From contig SEMN01001363.1 of the NCBI GenBank assembly GCA_005408345.1, positions 1 to 64,000 on the forward strand: 64,000 nt of DNA, written 5' to 3'. This DNA comes from Macquaria australasica (lineage: Eukaryota > Chordata > Actinopteri > Centrarchiformes > Percichthyidae). The translations under genes were made by a program, and so were the position numbers. Below the pieces are notes generated by a model, which worked only from the letters and a program-made list of their open reading frames with translations, was not told the DNA's origin and did no database searches. The stretch's first letter is position 1, and every line of letters begins with the position of its first letter. Shown piece after piece: positions 1 to 13,200 of the stretch.

Positions 1-924
1 TTCTCACCAGCTCTGCAGCTTGAAGGAGAATTTTTGCCTCTTTTAGCTCATAGCTTTGGTTTCATTTGCTTTAGGTTTTAAAAACAATATATAACTGCTA
101 ACAAAAAAAAAAATGGCGTTGCTTATTACCAGAGTGACAATGTTTAATTTTTTTTATAATTTGAAGTTTTATTGAGTTTAACAACCAGAATATCCAGCAA
201 TAAGCATCTTAAAATCAGCTGAGCTCAGGTTACTAAGCCAGTTGTTGGACCGTGTTGATTTAATAAGAAAGAAATAAAAAATAAATGATGTTACGGAGTG
301 CTGTAGACACAAGATTAACTTAACATATAACATATAAACCAACAACAAAAAAAGGTGTTTTACTTCTGATCTCACTGCCAACCTGACCTGAGTCCTCCTC
401 ATCCCAAAGAACGTTTTGATTTAGCCGACTTTTAAATGTTGTGTTGTTTTCTGCACATTTTCTCATTTTAAAGCTGCAATAATACATATTTTTACTCCTA
501 TAATGGATCAAATGAGCATTTTAGCCTCTTTTAGCTCATAGTTTTGGTTTTACAGCACATTTCCTCTCTTGCTGCTCTCATCAACCTCATTTCCAGCAGC
601 AGCAGGCAGCTGTTTATAGCAAACAGGCTCCGATAAACCCACCGTACACTATGTCCAGCAACAAACAGCAGACAGACACAGCTGATGAACATAGCGCAGC
701 ATTTAGCAGCTAAAGAGCCTAAAGAAGAGTGAATATTGGACTCACACTTAATAATTAGTACTGTTGCTCTGTCTGCTGGACGTGTAAATGTTTGTAAAAT
801 GTTGGCCTAAACAAAAGAACATTTTTCTTTATTTTTATAGTGTGAGTTTGATTTATACGGTCAAAAATATAATCATGGAGGCTCTGAAACCTTAACGGAT
901 GTCTCTTCACCTGATGTTTTACAG
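1..924 (+). other. 5' intron/flank of receptor gene A
   Basis: No coding exon is seen here. The stretch is nearly identical to 41,896-42,791 (before gene B) and largely matches 54,670-55,107 (before gene C), so it is the 3' part of the intron separating a leader exon from the first Ig exon. The leader exon of A would lie left of the window. The segment ends in the pyrimidine-rich acceptor at 915-924. Short reverse-strand open frames recur in the copies only because the DNA is duplicated. Confidence 0.7.
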
Positions 925-1245
925 ATGCTGAGGTGTTCTGTGTTTTGATGGAGAGCTGCATCTTACCGCTCCGATTTCTGGCTGAAGATAAAGTACCGGT
1001 AGTCATCCACTGGATTCAGGTGACAGGAAACACTCCTGTCCACTCCTTCTACCACAACCAAGACCAGCTCGCACTCCAGGACCAGCGCTTCAGAGGCAGG
1101 ACATCACTGTTCAAGGACCAGATCTCCAGAGGGAACGCCTCGCTCCGGCTGACAGGGGTGCAGGTTCAGGACCAGGGCAGATACAAGTGCGAAATCAGCA
1201 CCAATACTGGAAAGAGGGTGACATATATTAATCTAAATGTGGAAG
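925..1245 (+). CDS. hhla2-like: Gene A exon: first Ig V-type domain (V1)
   Basis: The exon is 107 codons long, flanked by TTTTACAG and AAG|GTAAG, phase 1 at both ends. It reads DAEVFCVLMESC near the start and ends with the F-strand motif GRYKCE and LNVEG. It contains VIHW (C-strand Trp), RFRGRTSLF, a GNAS glycosylation sequon and LTGVQVQDQG. The nearest upstream Cys is 17 residues before the Trp, longer than usual for V domains, because the expected Cys position is Leu (ILPL). Confidence 0.8.
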
Positions 1246-4200
1246 GTAAGAAATTCAAAGTTAATACAGGAAACACAAACAATTACAACAAATGCTGTTT
1301 GCTTCAGTTTTATGTATATTTGCTGTAATTTCTAAGCTGTAAAACATCATATTGGAATTTTGTGAAATCAATTAATTGTTTATCAATAACTCATTAAGTC
1401 ACCTTAATGTTCATTCATCATTCGTGAGCTTTTCTAACTTATTAAAACATTATAAAATAGTTTACAGTCAATAGTACATGACTTGCAGAACCAGATATCG
1501 TCTTTTTTATTCCACAAATTCCTCTTCCTTGTCAAAACATGGCGCCTACATTACCCACAATGCAACTCAGTGGCTAACAGCTCAGTCATAGATTCAGGTG
1601 TGTTATGGTAGCTAGCAGCTAATGTAGCCTGCTGCAGAGGTCTGGGCAGCTCACTTCTTTCTAACTCCACACCAACAGATTGTTTTCATCTTCAAACTTG
1701 TAGTCTTCAGCCCCGACCGACGCTGACTCGAGTGACATCACTTGAGGAGGTTTATCAGACTTCACACAGCTCCCTCTGGAGACACTAAAGGCTTTAAACT
1801 ACTTGTTTCACTCCCCAACACCTGGAAACACACCTTGATGTGTAAAGTTCCCCTTTGATTTAGCTCTGAAAGCAGCCAGTAAACAGCAGAATGAGGCTGA
1901 TTTCTGATAAAACAGGAACGCAGGAGTGAAACTAAACTCCAAACCACAGAGATTCAGTTACAAGATACAAAAGAGCCGAACACAGTGAGACTTTAAAAGA
2001 CAGTGCTTTCTCTCCAGTCGCCAGTTCGGCCGTACATGTGTTGATCCAATCTGTTCAAACGTGGCTCGGTTCAGAGGAAGGAAACATCTCACTGCCTGCT
2101 GCTAAGCAGAGCCACAACAGCACCTGGATGCAGTTATCCCCTGCTGTACAGCTTCAGCTGTAAACACGTGTGCTCATGGCTTGGTCCAGCCCAGCGTGAT
2201 TAAAGCAGGACACCAGCATTAGTTCTGAATACTGCTCCAAGGTGCTATTAGGATAAGTGTGCCTTAAGTGTGTTTTGTGTCGGCATTTTCCATCTTGCCA
2301 ACTTACTCAGTAACGTATGAACGCTCACTTAAGTTCATAAGACTGCAACAGTGTGACAGACCCTTAAACTGTTCTTCTAAAGTTCAGTGAACTTGAGTTT
2401 TACAAAAACTACTGAGCAGAGAAAACTGGTGAAAATGTTCATTTTCTCCTTTAGTTTTGTCGCCGACTGTTGAGCTCTTTCAGCTGATCACATGTTCACT
2501 CCCAGGAACAGAAGACTGATGTTCATGCAAGGCTGTGAGAATAAGGTCATCTAGTAGATAAGAACACCTGCACAGAAAAAACTAGTCTCACAGTTTTGAG
2601 AGAAACTTACTGTGCTGAATGAAAACAACAGAAAATAATCAGAGGCTCTCTGTGGTGAAGCTCTTTGATTGCTGAGTGATGATGAAGATTCGGAGGTTTA
2701 AAGAGAAAGTTAATTCTCTGGTACTTTGCCCCCATATGTCCACCACACCAGTTATTACAAACACTAAATGAGTGTTTCTAAGAAGACCTGCAGTCACTGT
2801 GGAACGCTAAAAGAAACACCAGATATTTTATTACTTCTTTCATTTTTGTGTTTTATCATTTCAGCTTCTATCAGTGGTTCAGACACTGAAACAACAATCC
2901 CCTGCTCTTCCTCAAACACTCCCCTGACGGGTCTCATCTGGAGGTTCAACCACAAACAGATCATCCTGAACCAGACCGGGGCCGACGTCCCCTACACAGT
3001 CTCAGAGGAGTGGAGGCAGCGGGTGAAGGGTGTGTCTGAGTCAGGCAGCCTCACACTACAGGACTTATCTTCAGATCAGGAGGGAATATACACCTGTGAA
3101 CGCAGTGATGCTGAGGACACACACATCTTTCTGAGGATAGAGAAAAGTCAAGGTAAGAACTAGAAACTTTCAGTCTATCCGAACAAGAAATGTTCTTATC
3201 TGTAATATCTGGTTTAATACTTTGACATGTTTACACACCAAAGTATTTACACTTACAGACAGTTCAGACACTGTCTGTAATCAACATGACTCACTGTATC
3301 CAGACAGCTCAGTTACTCACTGTGTGGAGGTGTCATGGAATCAGAAACCATCAGTCCCAGACAGGGTTCACACTCTCAGAAGATTCAAAACCACTTTGTT
3401 CCACCTGCACAACCTGCAACATCAAAACATAAGAAAACACCAGAACAATGAACACCTATGAGTTTGCAGGTTGACTGACTGTAGGTGGCGCTCTTGTTTT
3501 CTTGGGTGACTGTCACTTCTTATGCTAAAATGTTGTTTAGAACAACAAATGGAAAAGGTTTCATGAAATGTATATAAAAAGAATCAATGTTATATTCATA
3601 TATTTTGTGATAGAGTCTTACTTAAATTTGAATATGCAACAATACGCTGATTGTAAAGGTGAAGGTTCACATTACACCTTGATTCTACAGTAGTTGTCAT
3701 TGCACCTGTGGAAGTTGTGAAAGTTTAATTAACCAAATCTTTTTCCTTTTCAGGCTCTACTATTGCTGCAGTCATTGTTGGAGTGGTTGTAGCCATTATG
3801 GTTGTATTAGCCTTGGTGGCATATAGAAATAAAACAGCCATTTGTAAAAAGATTAAAAAGGTAAATAATAATAAAAATAATAATTCTGCTTCCACTTATT
3901 AATTTATTTTGTATGTGTTGTTTGTACTAATGATAATGTCTTTTGCACTCAAAGGAAAGAGAACTATCACAAGTCAAAAAGTAAGTATGCTGTATATTCT
4001 GTATTGGAAATAACAACAGCCCAAATTTTGCAGTGCATCACATGCTGCTATCCATTGAATTAATAAATAATGAATCAATTAAACTTTCTCCTCAGTTGAA
4101 AGTTGAAGTCTAACTAATTAACTGCTGTCTCAGATAAAAAGATGCCCTACATCAGCAGACACAGTTGAGATAAAGTTTGTAAAAGAGGTTATTTCCTGGA

Positions 4201-7200
4201 GGAGACGTCTGTTTCTCCATTCAGGTGTCAGGCAGTTGGTCTAGAAGCAAAGCAAAACCTAATGCAAGATATGAAAACATTTAAGATCCTCAATTAAATG
4301 AGGATAAAACAAAAAACAAATTCCAACCAAAAACAAATGTCCTCATGTTTGCTGTGATAGATGTTTGGAGTTTCCATTTTCTAAACTTCTACATTCTGAA
4401 CAGATTATTAAACACTGAATGATTTTAAGCAGGAACATTGTCTTCTAACGTTACATCATTTATTCTTTATTCAGATTGTTGTCCAACCCCTCCGATCTGA
4501 CAGAGCTGGACCTGAGTAACAAGAAGCTGCAGGATTCAGACGTGAAGCAGCTGTGTGGTTTTCTGGAGAGTCCAGACTGTAGACTGGAGACTCTGAGGTC
4601 AGTTCACTGACTCTCTGTTACTATTATAGATCTGATATGTTTAATTAACAATTGAACCTAATTTATGTTCCTACATAACTTACATCCATAAAGTTGTAAA
4701 TGTCCTTTTGTTCATATTTTCATGTTTCTTGAACGAAATTAAATAACACACACACACACACAGGAACACACAGAGAGATCAAAGCATATTTCCAAATGTA
4801 GCTGTTTAAAGGATCAATACAGTATTGATCCTCTAATTCCAGACTTGATTGAGATCAGCAGCATGTTATTGATCTGTGTTGACATGAATAGGTGTATGAA
4901 TGTTGTGGTGACATTTGGATGATGTCACATTATGATGATCCACAATAACACAATGACAAAGTCCCTCTACTCATTTTAGGTAAAAGCTCATTGATTAGGA
5001 CATAGTAATGTTTCATTTCATTTCTTTATTTACACATATAAAAAATATAAAAAGATACAATATATCGTTTGTAAGGGAATGTGAAGGAGAATTGCCTAAA
5101 AACCCTCCAGGGGCTTGAGAAGTGGCATTCTCCAGGCAGAATATTACAGTAAATAATTAAAGCAATAAAGAATACACAATGTATGTATCTATTGTCACAA
5201 CCTGGCTCAAAAGTATGTGACAAAGAGGGAGACCACGCATAGTCTGTAAGGAACCTTTTAATGAAGTAAATAAGTAAATCATACAAAAGGTATGTCTGTC
5301 AGTAGGTCAGTATGTGTGCAGTGCCTGTGTGCATGGTGAAACATGTATGAGTGTGAAACACAAAATACAAACAAAGGACAAATGTCAGTCAGCCGGCCAG
5401 GGCAAAAAGAGAGTGAGAGGGTCTTGCAGGTCTGATTTATAGCCTCCTGAGCCCAGCCTGCTCAGGTGCGTTACATCCCTAACAAGGTCGCAGCTCCACC
5501 CATGAATTGCCTGGAGAGAAAAGGAAAGACAGCCAAAAAGGACGAACAAGAAGGAGCCAACCCTGAGGCCGTCACACTGTCAATCATTTTAGACAGTAAA
5601 AAAACAACACAAACAGAGTTTAGCATAGTACTTTACAATGAATTCCATAGATACCCATCTGTTACTCAAGTATGTCTTTGATGGACACAACTTATTCTTC
5701 TTAGTGCTCGTTTCTGAAGATGGTATGTGGGCTCAAGTTTGGTCTGATAAGTATTAGCCCAGGATATATTACAATAGTGAAAATACGGATAAACCATTAA
5801 ATAATATAACATAGTGTTGATCAAGGGACGGGCTTTGCTTAGTATACCGATCCTCTTGGCCATTTCTGTGGTTGTGGCCCTGAAATGAGGTTTCCAAGAT
5901 AAGGATTCATCAATCAGGACGCCAAGGAATCATATAGAACACAGATTAGTTATGGAGATGTTATCTATTACAATTTTAGGCAGAGTTGGAAATCCCTGAT
6001 TTAAGGCCAAAAAAGATGAAGATTGTTTTTTTGTTGAGCTACACCTTTAAAACCTGAACACATCTGATTGGATTAGAAATGGATTTTTATCTCCATCATT
6101 TATTCTTTATTCAGATTGAGGAGCTGCTGGTTGTCAGAGATCAGCTGTGCTTTGCTAATTTCATATTATTAGGAAAAACACCTCTCTGAAAAGACTGATT
6201 ACATATATAGGTCAGAGGTCTTACAATAGAATCAATTACTTCTTTAATTATTACAATGTCAATAGAATTTATATCAGTTGATCTTTTGTTTTTGAATTTT
6301 CTTACAATTTCATTTATATCAGTTTCATTTACCCCACAAAGGAACATAGAACTGATATTTCTATTAATCACATTTTTAAACAAATCTTTTTTGTCATCGG
6401 GAACAGCAATTTGTTTGGCCAAAGTAGTGCCAACACTCACCAAATAATCACTGAAACCATCAACAATGCTTTTTAAATTGTCCACTGTAGCATCAGAGAT
6501 ATTCAGAAAATAACTTGGAAATTCAGATTTATAACATCTATTTCTAATAATATGATTGATTACTTTCCAAGTCCTTTGGATGTTATTTTTACTGTCCTCT
6601 AATGTTGGTAAAATGTTATCAATAAGTGTGGCACTTTCTTTAGTTATCCTACTAGGTTTGTCAATAAGAGGCCAAAGACCAAAACTAAACATTGCATTAC
6701 AAAAGTCTGTTAGTTTATGTTCATTCCATTTGAACAAATCAATATTAGTCACCACACAGAGAGTGATTTCTTATCACATACTTTACCAAAAATATCAGCG
6801 GTGGTTTTCATAAGTTGATCAATGCAAGAACCAGGTGTTCTGTATATACAACTCAAAATTATACTTTTAAATTTAGTAGAATGAATCTGAATTGTCAAAC
6901 TCTCCATGATATCATCAACGATTGTACTATCAATGACCTTACACTGAAAATCTTTCTGTACATAAAATGCAACGCCACCAGTCCTTTTATTTATCCAGTT
7001 TACACTAAAAAAGTTTTATCCTTCTAACACAAAATCAGCACCCTTTTCATTTGTTAACCAAGTCTCAGTTATAGCAATGACTTGAAATGTGTGTTTTACT
7101 TATTTTAAATAGTCTTTGATTTGATCAAAATTTGTATAGAGGCTTCTGCTATTAAAATGTTTAATTGAAAACCCTCCAAATTGAGGCTATTAAACTGATT

Positions 7201-10200
7201 CTCAGTATAATATTCAGACTTTGATTTGTAATCATAATAAAAAGTTGCCTCAGGATCAATGTTATTTTCAAAACTAAATGGTTTATATTCGGTCACATTT
7301 AGAAAACTTAGATTTACCTCCTCACATTTTTTATTGTTACAGCTATTTTCAAGTAAAGAATTTTCATTCTCAGAAAGATCATTACAGTTTCTTCATTAGG
7401 AAAACAAAACTCTTCATCTGTCATATTATAAAGTTGAAAAAAAAAGTGATTTAGAACTAAGATTTACAGAAATCTGCAGAAATTTCCACTGCGAGCTACA
7501 TTCTGCCTCTGCGTCAGGTCATGCTTCCCAACATGACTTGACCAAAACAGAACCAAAGGCTCTGCAAATGTTTCCGTCCCATGATGGATGTTGTGTCGCT
7601 CCATGCCAGGACACACCTCCCAGCATGCCGCAACCTGTCCCAGACTATAAACACTGTCACTTATATTGATCCAGATCTCTCAGATTTTGCACCACAACCA
7701 CCTCGGCTTGCTCTGGTGGTCCATTTAGCCTTAGAAACACTTTTCCATTCCTTGTCCATGTTGCTTGAATTTAGTTTTGCTTTCTGAGGAAACGGCCATT
7801 CCTAGCTATTTCAGCATTTTTCTTCATCAAGTGCTCACTGACATACAGCCCAGTACCCTTAAGTGTTTTAGACGTTCTCAACACTTCAACCTTATGCTTT
7901 GGATTAGCAAAGTGGACAACAATCGTGGGCTTGGTTTGATTATCCTTGCATGGGAGAGTGTGACAGGCTGAGATTTGCTGTTTCTCCAGGTGAAAGTTCT
8001 TATTGATCAGGAATTGAACAACTTGTTGCTCCAGAGAGTGCAGCTCCTCTGAAACACCTGATTCTCATCTTATATTCCCCATCATGATGTTTTAAATAAA
8101 TGATAATAAATATGATAAATAATCTCTATTTCAACTATCAGATGATAACAAATATATTCAGTATTTTCTTTTTCCAACATGTTCATGAAGCTATATGATG
8201 CTTATACTGACTGAATAGTTTAAACTGAAGATGCTTTGATTTTATGACTCCACTATTCCTTAAAGAAATATTGTAGATGTCTTTTGTTCACATTTCCCCA
8301 AAATTCATCCTGACATATTTGGCATCTTTGGAAACTTTGGGATGTTGAGTCGAATCTTAAATCAGTTTCTGTGGGTTTTTATTTGTGTTTGGCTGCACAA
8401 CATGAGTTTGTATAGATGGAGCCACTGGTGGAGCTGGCAGAGTTTAAGAGGTGGAGTCACTACGTCTTTATTGAAGTAGCAGCACGTTGTCATTAATATT
8501 AATGAGAGCTCTTTTTCACTCTTTGGATTTTACAGTTTTTAAAGCACAGGGGAACATATTTTGTTTCTGAATAACAATGAATAAACTTGTTAAAACACTG
8601 CAACAGTTTGAAAACATTATGAGTTATTCAAACGTTGACAAAATGATTTATTGATAAACATTTGACAAGTAATATTAGATTCCATTGTATTGTCATGTTA
8701 CATTCCCAGAATACACTAAACAAAAAGAGACATTTTAGTTATATGAACACATGAACGATACATGAAATGCATTTATTAAGATGAACTCATTCCCATGGCT
8801 GCACTGTCGCAGGACAGTCTTGAGTGTATTACAAATTGATGAAGTTACCTATAATATATCTGGCTGTCTAACAGTCTTTGAGCAGCACATGAAGCCTGAG
8901 AAATGAACCTTTTTGTGAACCATTTGGCTGGAAGGCTTCAGGGCTTCAAGAAGCTTCGTCTCGCCGTCACTACTGTTTAGACACAACTGACAAATAGGTG
9001 GAATTTAAAAAACAGAGGGGCAGGAAAATCAAAAGGGTTGGCTAGCAGGACGCCCATTTTATCATTAATCAGAACCAAATGATTTATATCATATATATCA
9101 GCAGAGAAAACAGCCCGACTGGCCAACACAGGGGCCGAAAGGAAGCGGGCAGCGCTCCGCGGCAGGTCCGGCTCCTGACCCCGGCAGCAGGGCTGCCACC
9201 AGTTAGCCAGCTAATGTCGCTGTCGAGTTGACCCTATATACCCGCAATAACATTACAAAACAACACTTTGAACACGATTACAGTGAAGTGATATATTCAT
9301 AGAAATAACGCCATGAAAAAGTGTCGAATCAAGTAATTAAGGATTAACGTTAGCTAGTTAGCTGTTAAAGTTAGTGTCCTAACTCAGAAATCCTCATAAC
9401 TATAACTTTGTTTAAACTCCAAATGTCACACGCTTCGACATATTTTCATTAAGATAAACTAGTAACGGACCCTTACTGAAGGGCCGTTGCAGACTCCATC
9501 TTTGTCTCCTTTCTCTCTGTGGCGCGAAGAAAGGCCGACGCCTTCCCGCCGCTGATACGTCACATGTTGCTGGGCAGGATTCATTTTCCATGGATTTGTC
9601 ATAATCTTTATTTTAACTGTTATGTATTTTAATTTTATTGCCTCAGTTTACTCGTCACGTTCTAAATGCCAGTGTTTTGTGTCAAGTCAGGGCCCATAAT
9701 CGATATCAGATTCATTACATTAGGAAAAATCTCTATTCAAATTTATTAACAAGACACATGTTGGCCCAAATTAAATGAAGAAATATTTGGTTTGGTGAGG
9801 ATTATGATGAGGGTAAAATTGTGAAAAAGACCAATAACTGGACATTTCATTCATTCATCAGTTTATATAGTAAATATACAGTTTAATAAAGTAAAAACAT
9901 GGCCAACACATAATTACTGAGCTACTTGTTTTAGGTCAGGCTGTTGTTGGATTCTGAAAATAACACACAAATTGTGTTAAACTCTCCAACACATGAGGTG
10001 TGTTGAGCTTTTTTACACATTTTATACACATCTTATGTTGAAATCCACACAAAATGTGTTGCGTGTGTCATGGAAAAAACTGCCTTTACTCTTAAGTTGA
10101 ACAAAATGCAAGAAACACTTACAGATCGTTGACAAAAATATATTGTACAATAGGAGACAGACAACAGAAGTCATCAGCCATCTCTCTCTATCTCCAAGAG

Positions 10201-13200
10201 AAGATACAAGAACACAGCTTTTATAGTATTCTGGAGACAAAGAAACTCTTTTCCATTGGTCAGTGTTACATGTTATATGAATCTGGTCCTAAGGAACTTT
10301 CCAACCATTACAAAATCCTCATGTTACCGTCTGCCGAGCAGAAAACGTTTCCATATAAGGACCTGTATTCCACCACAGAGCTGACCTTTTTCACCTTATT
10401 TATACAAGAGTCACGTTGCTCAGCATACACACATAAAAACCTGAAGACACCAAACTAGATAAGCGCTCAAGACTGGAGACATGAATAGAACTGGGACTAT
10501 TAACTAATTAAAGTCAATACACAAGCATATATTTACTAAATATTAATAAGTATACAAACATGATTATGAATAGATGATTAACATGTGAATAAATGATAAG
10601 TTATGAGCTCACAACAAAGTTTACTTTCACACGTGTGTAACAACACATTTTGTGTGATTTGTTAACACATCCCTTCTAAGAGTGTGAGCACAGGACAGGA
10701 CTTCAGGGAATCAGAAGGATTATTATTATTATTATTATTTATTTCTATTTTTTATAGACCAATCAATACTCAGCTGATATAACGCCATGAATCTTCACAC
10801 TGCGATACAGTAGGTGGCGGTATGCACCTTTAAAGCTGGTTTGCATAGTAGTAGTAGTAGTAGTACTAGTAGTACTAGTACTAGTAGTAGTAGTAGTAGC
10901 AGTACAAGTACACCATCGTCCTTGTATCCGGTCACTTCAGCAGCTCTTGCAGCTCGTCCACTTTATTCCTCGGTGGCTGCACGTTTCCGAGGATGATGGA
11001 GGGAAGCGGCCAAGCGGCGCAGCCCGACTCTGCGTGGCCGCTGTCGCACTCCTCCTTTGCGGCCACGCTTCCTCACTCGTACCGCTGTCCGCCTTCTCCA
11101 ACCATCAGTTCCTCGCCTCCAGATCTCCGGCGGGATGCCATCGGGCAAAGTCCCAGCAGCTGAACCGCCGCATCGGATGAGGAAGTCACGACTGTGTCTG
11201 TATCTGTGAGGCTGGTTGAGTTGTAGAAAGTACAGAACAGTCCCAAGAGCAACATGTTCATTAACCAAACACTCATTAAATCCACGATGACTCCACGTAG
11301 TTATACAACAGCGGAGAAAATCCACGTTAAAACACAAGACGAGCAAACAAGCAAACAACTGCTGCTGCTTGTCGCCACAGGTTCACACCTGCTGTTTGTC
11401 ACCAGGTGAAGCGTTAAGGTCGCATAAGCAGAAAGTTGTGGTGACACTAAACTGCAGACATGAGGCTGATATTATACTGATCCACACTGAGGATCTTAAT
11501 GCTAAAGTCTGTTTTCTTCTTCAGTGGTTTAGTCCATTGACTGTGGCAGAGCAACGTTGAGCTCCACATTTAAAACCTTCATATAACAAGAAAAATCTAC
11601 ACTGGATAATTCGCTGTGAACCTCTGAGACACCTGATTCTCATCTTATATTCACCATCATGATGTTTTAAATAAATGATAATAAATACAATAAATAATCT
11701 CTATTTCAACTATCAGACGATAACAAATAAATTCAGTATTTTCTTTTTCCAACATTGTCATGAAGCTATATGATGCTTATACTGACTGAATAGTTTAAAC
11801 TGAAGATGCTTTGATTTTATGACTCCACTATTCCTAAAAGAAATATTGTAGATGTCTTTTGTTCACATTTCCCCAAAATTCATCCTGACATATTTGGCAT
11901 CTTTGGAAACTTTGGGATGTTGAGTCGAATCTTAAATCAGTTTCTGTGGGTTTTTATTTGTGTTTGGCTGCACAACATGAGTTTGTATAGATGGAGCCAC
12001 TGGTGGAGCTGGCAGAGTTTAAGAGGTGGAGTCACTACGTCTTTATTGAAGTAGCAGCACGTTGTCATTAATATTAATGAGAGCTCTTTTTCACTCTTTG
12101 GATTTTACAGTTTTTAACCTGCATCCTGTTGGGTTCAGGTGTTTGGAGTTTCCATTTTCTAAACTTCTACATTCTGAAGCTTCTTCAGCTCTGAACAGAT
12201 TATTAAACACTGAATGGCTTCAAGCAGGAACGTTGTCTGTAGCTGCCACTTGGATTAACCGCACGGGACGCAGAGCTTCGACTGGTGCAACTTTAATCTC
12301 TCCTCTTTTTACCACTGGCGCTCTGACACCGTGAAAACCATAAAATGGACAAAAACACAAATGCCATAGTACCATATTTCCACAAATAATGCATAGAAAT
12401 CATATTTACATTTTTAAACTTAATACAAATCATTTTAGTAAACTTAAATAATGAACTTTTACATGAATTTAGGCTTTTAAAGTATTGTAAGTTACAGCTC
12501 TTATTTAAATAAAACATTGACAGTTTCCTTCTGTTTTAACTAAAATGAACCACTCTCTTTTACAATGAATATATTAGTAGACTAATACATTAGTTTTCCT
12601 AAGTTTGAGCTCTACCTGCTAGCAGCCTATCTTCCACTCACACTCCGCAGGGACAGTCTTTGCACGTGACAGACAGGTGACACAAAACATGAAGCGAACC
12701 ACAATTAAATAACTCACAAGTTTCAACACAGAACACGACGAGTAAATAACTTGTCTGCATGTTTGACCAACTTTGGGGCAACGAGAGCATGTGGCCTCGA
12801 TGAGAAGGGAGCAGAACATCTGGCGTCAGCAATATAAGGAAGTAGTAGAAGAAGAGCGGTGCTCTTCAAAATGAAAGCACAGAAAATACAAAGTGGCAGA
12901 GCCACATCATTTACCATAAACAAAATTACCTGCCATTTACATTGTCTTCTAACGTTACATCATTTATTCTTTATTCAGATTGTGGGGCTGCAGGTTGTCA
13001 GAGACCAGCTGTGCTTCTCTGGCCTCAGCTCTGAAGTCCAACCCCTCCCATCTGACAGAGCTGGAGCTGAGTGACAACAAGCTGCAGGATTCAGGAGTGA
13101 AGCTGCTGTGTGGTTTTCTGGAGAGTCCAGACTGTAGACTGGAGACTCTGGGGTAAGACACCATTTTTACTTCTGTGCTGAGATTAATCTGATGTGAAAG

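Noticed and set aside
12293..12923. Small minus-strand frames conserved in all array units
   Set aside because: Conservation reflects very recent duplication, and the changes between units are not biased to silent sites by eye; no domain or start context.
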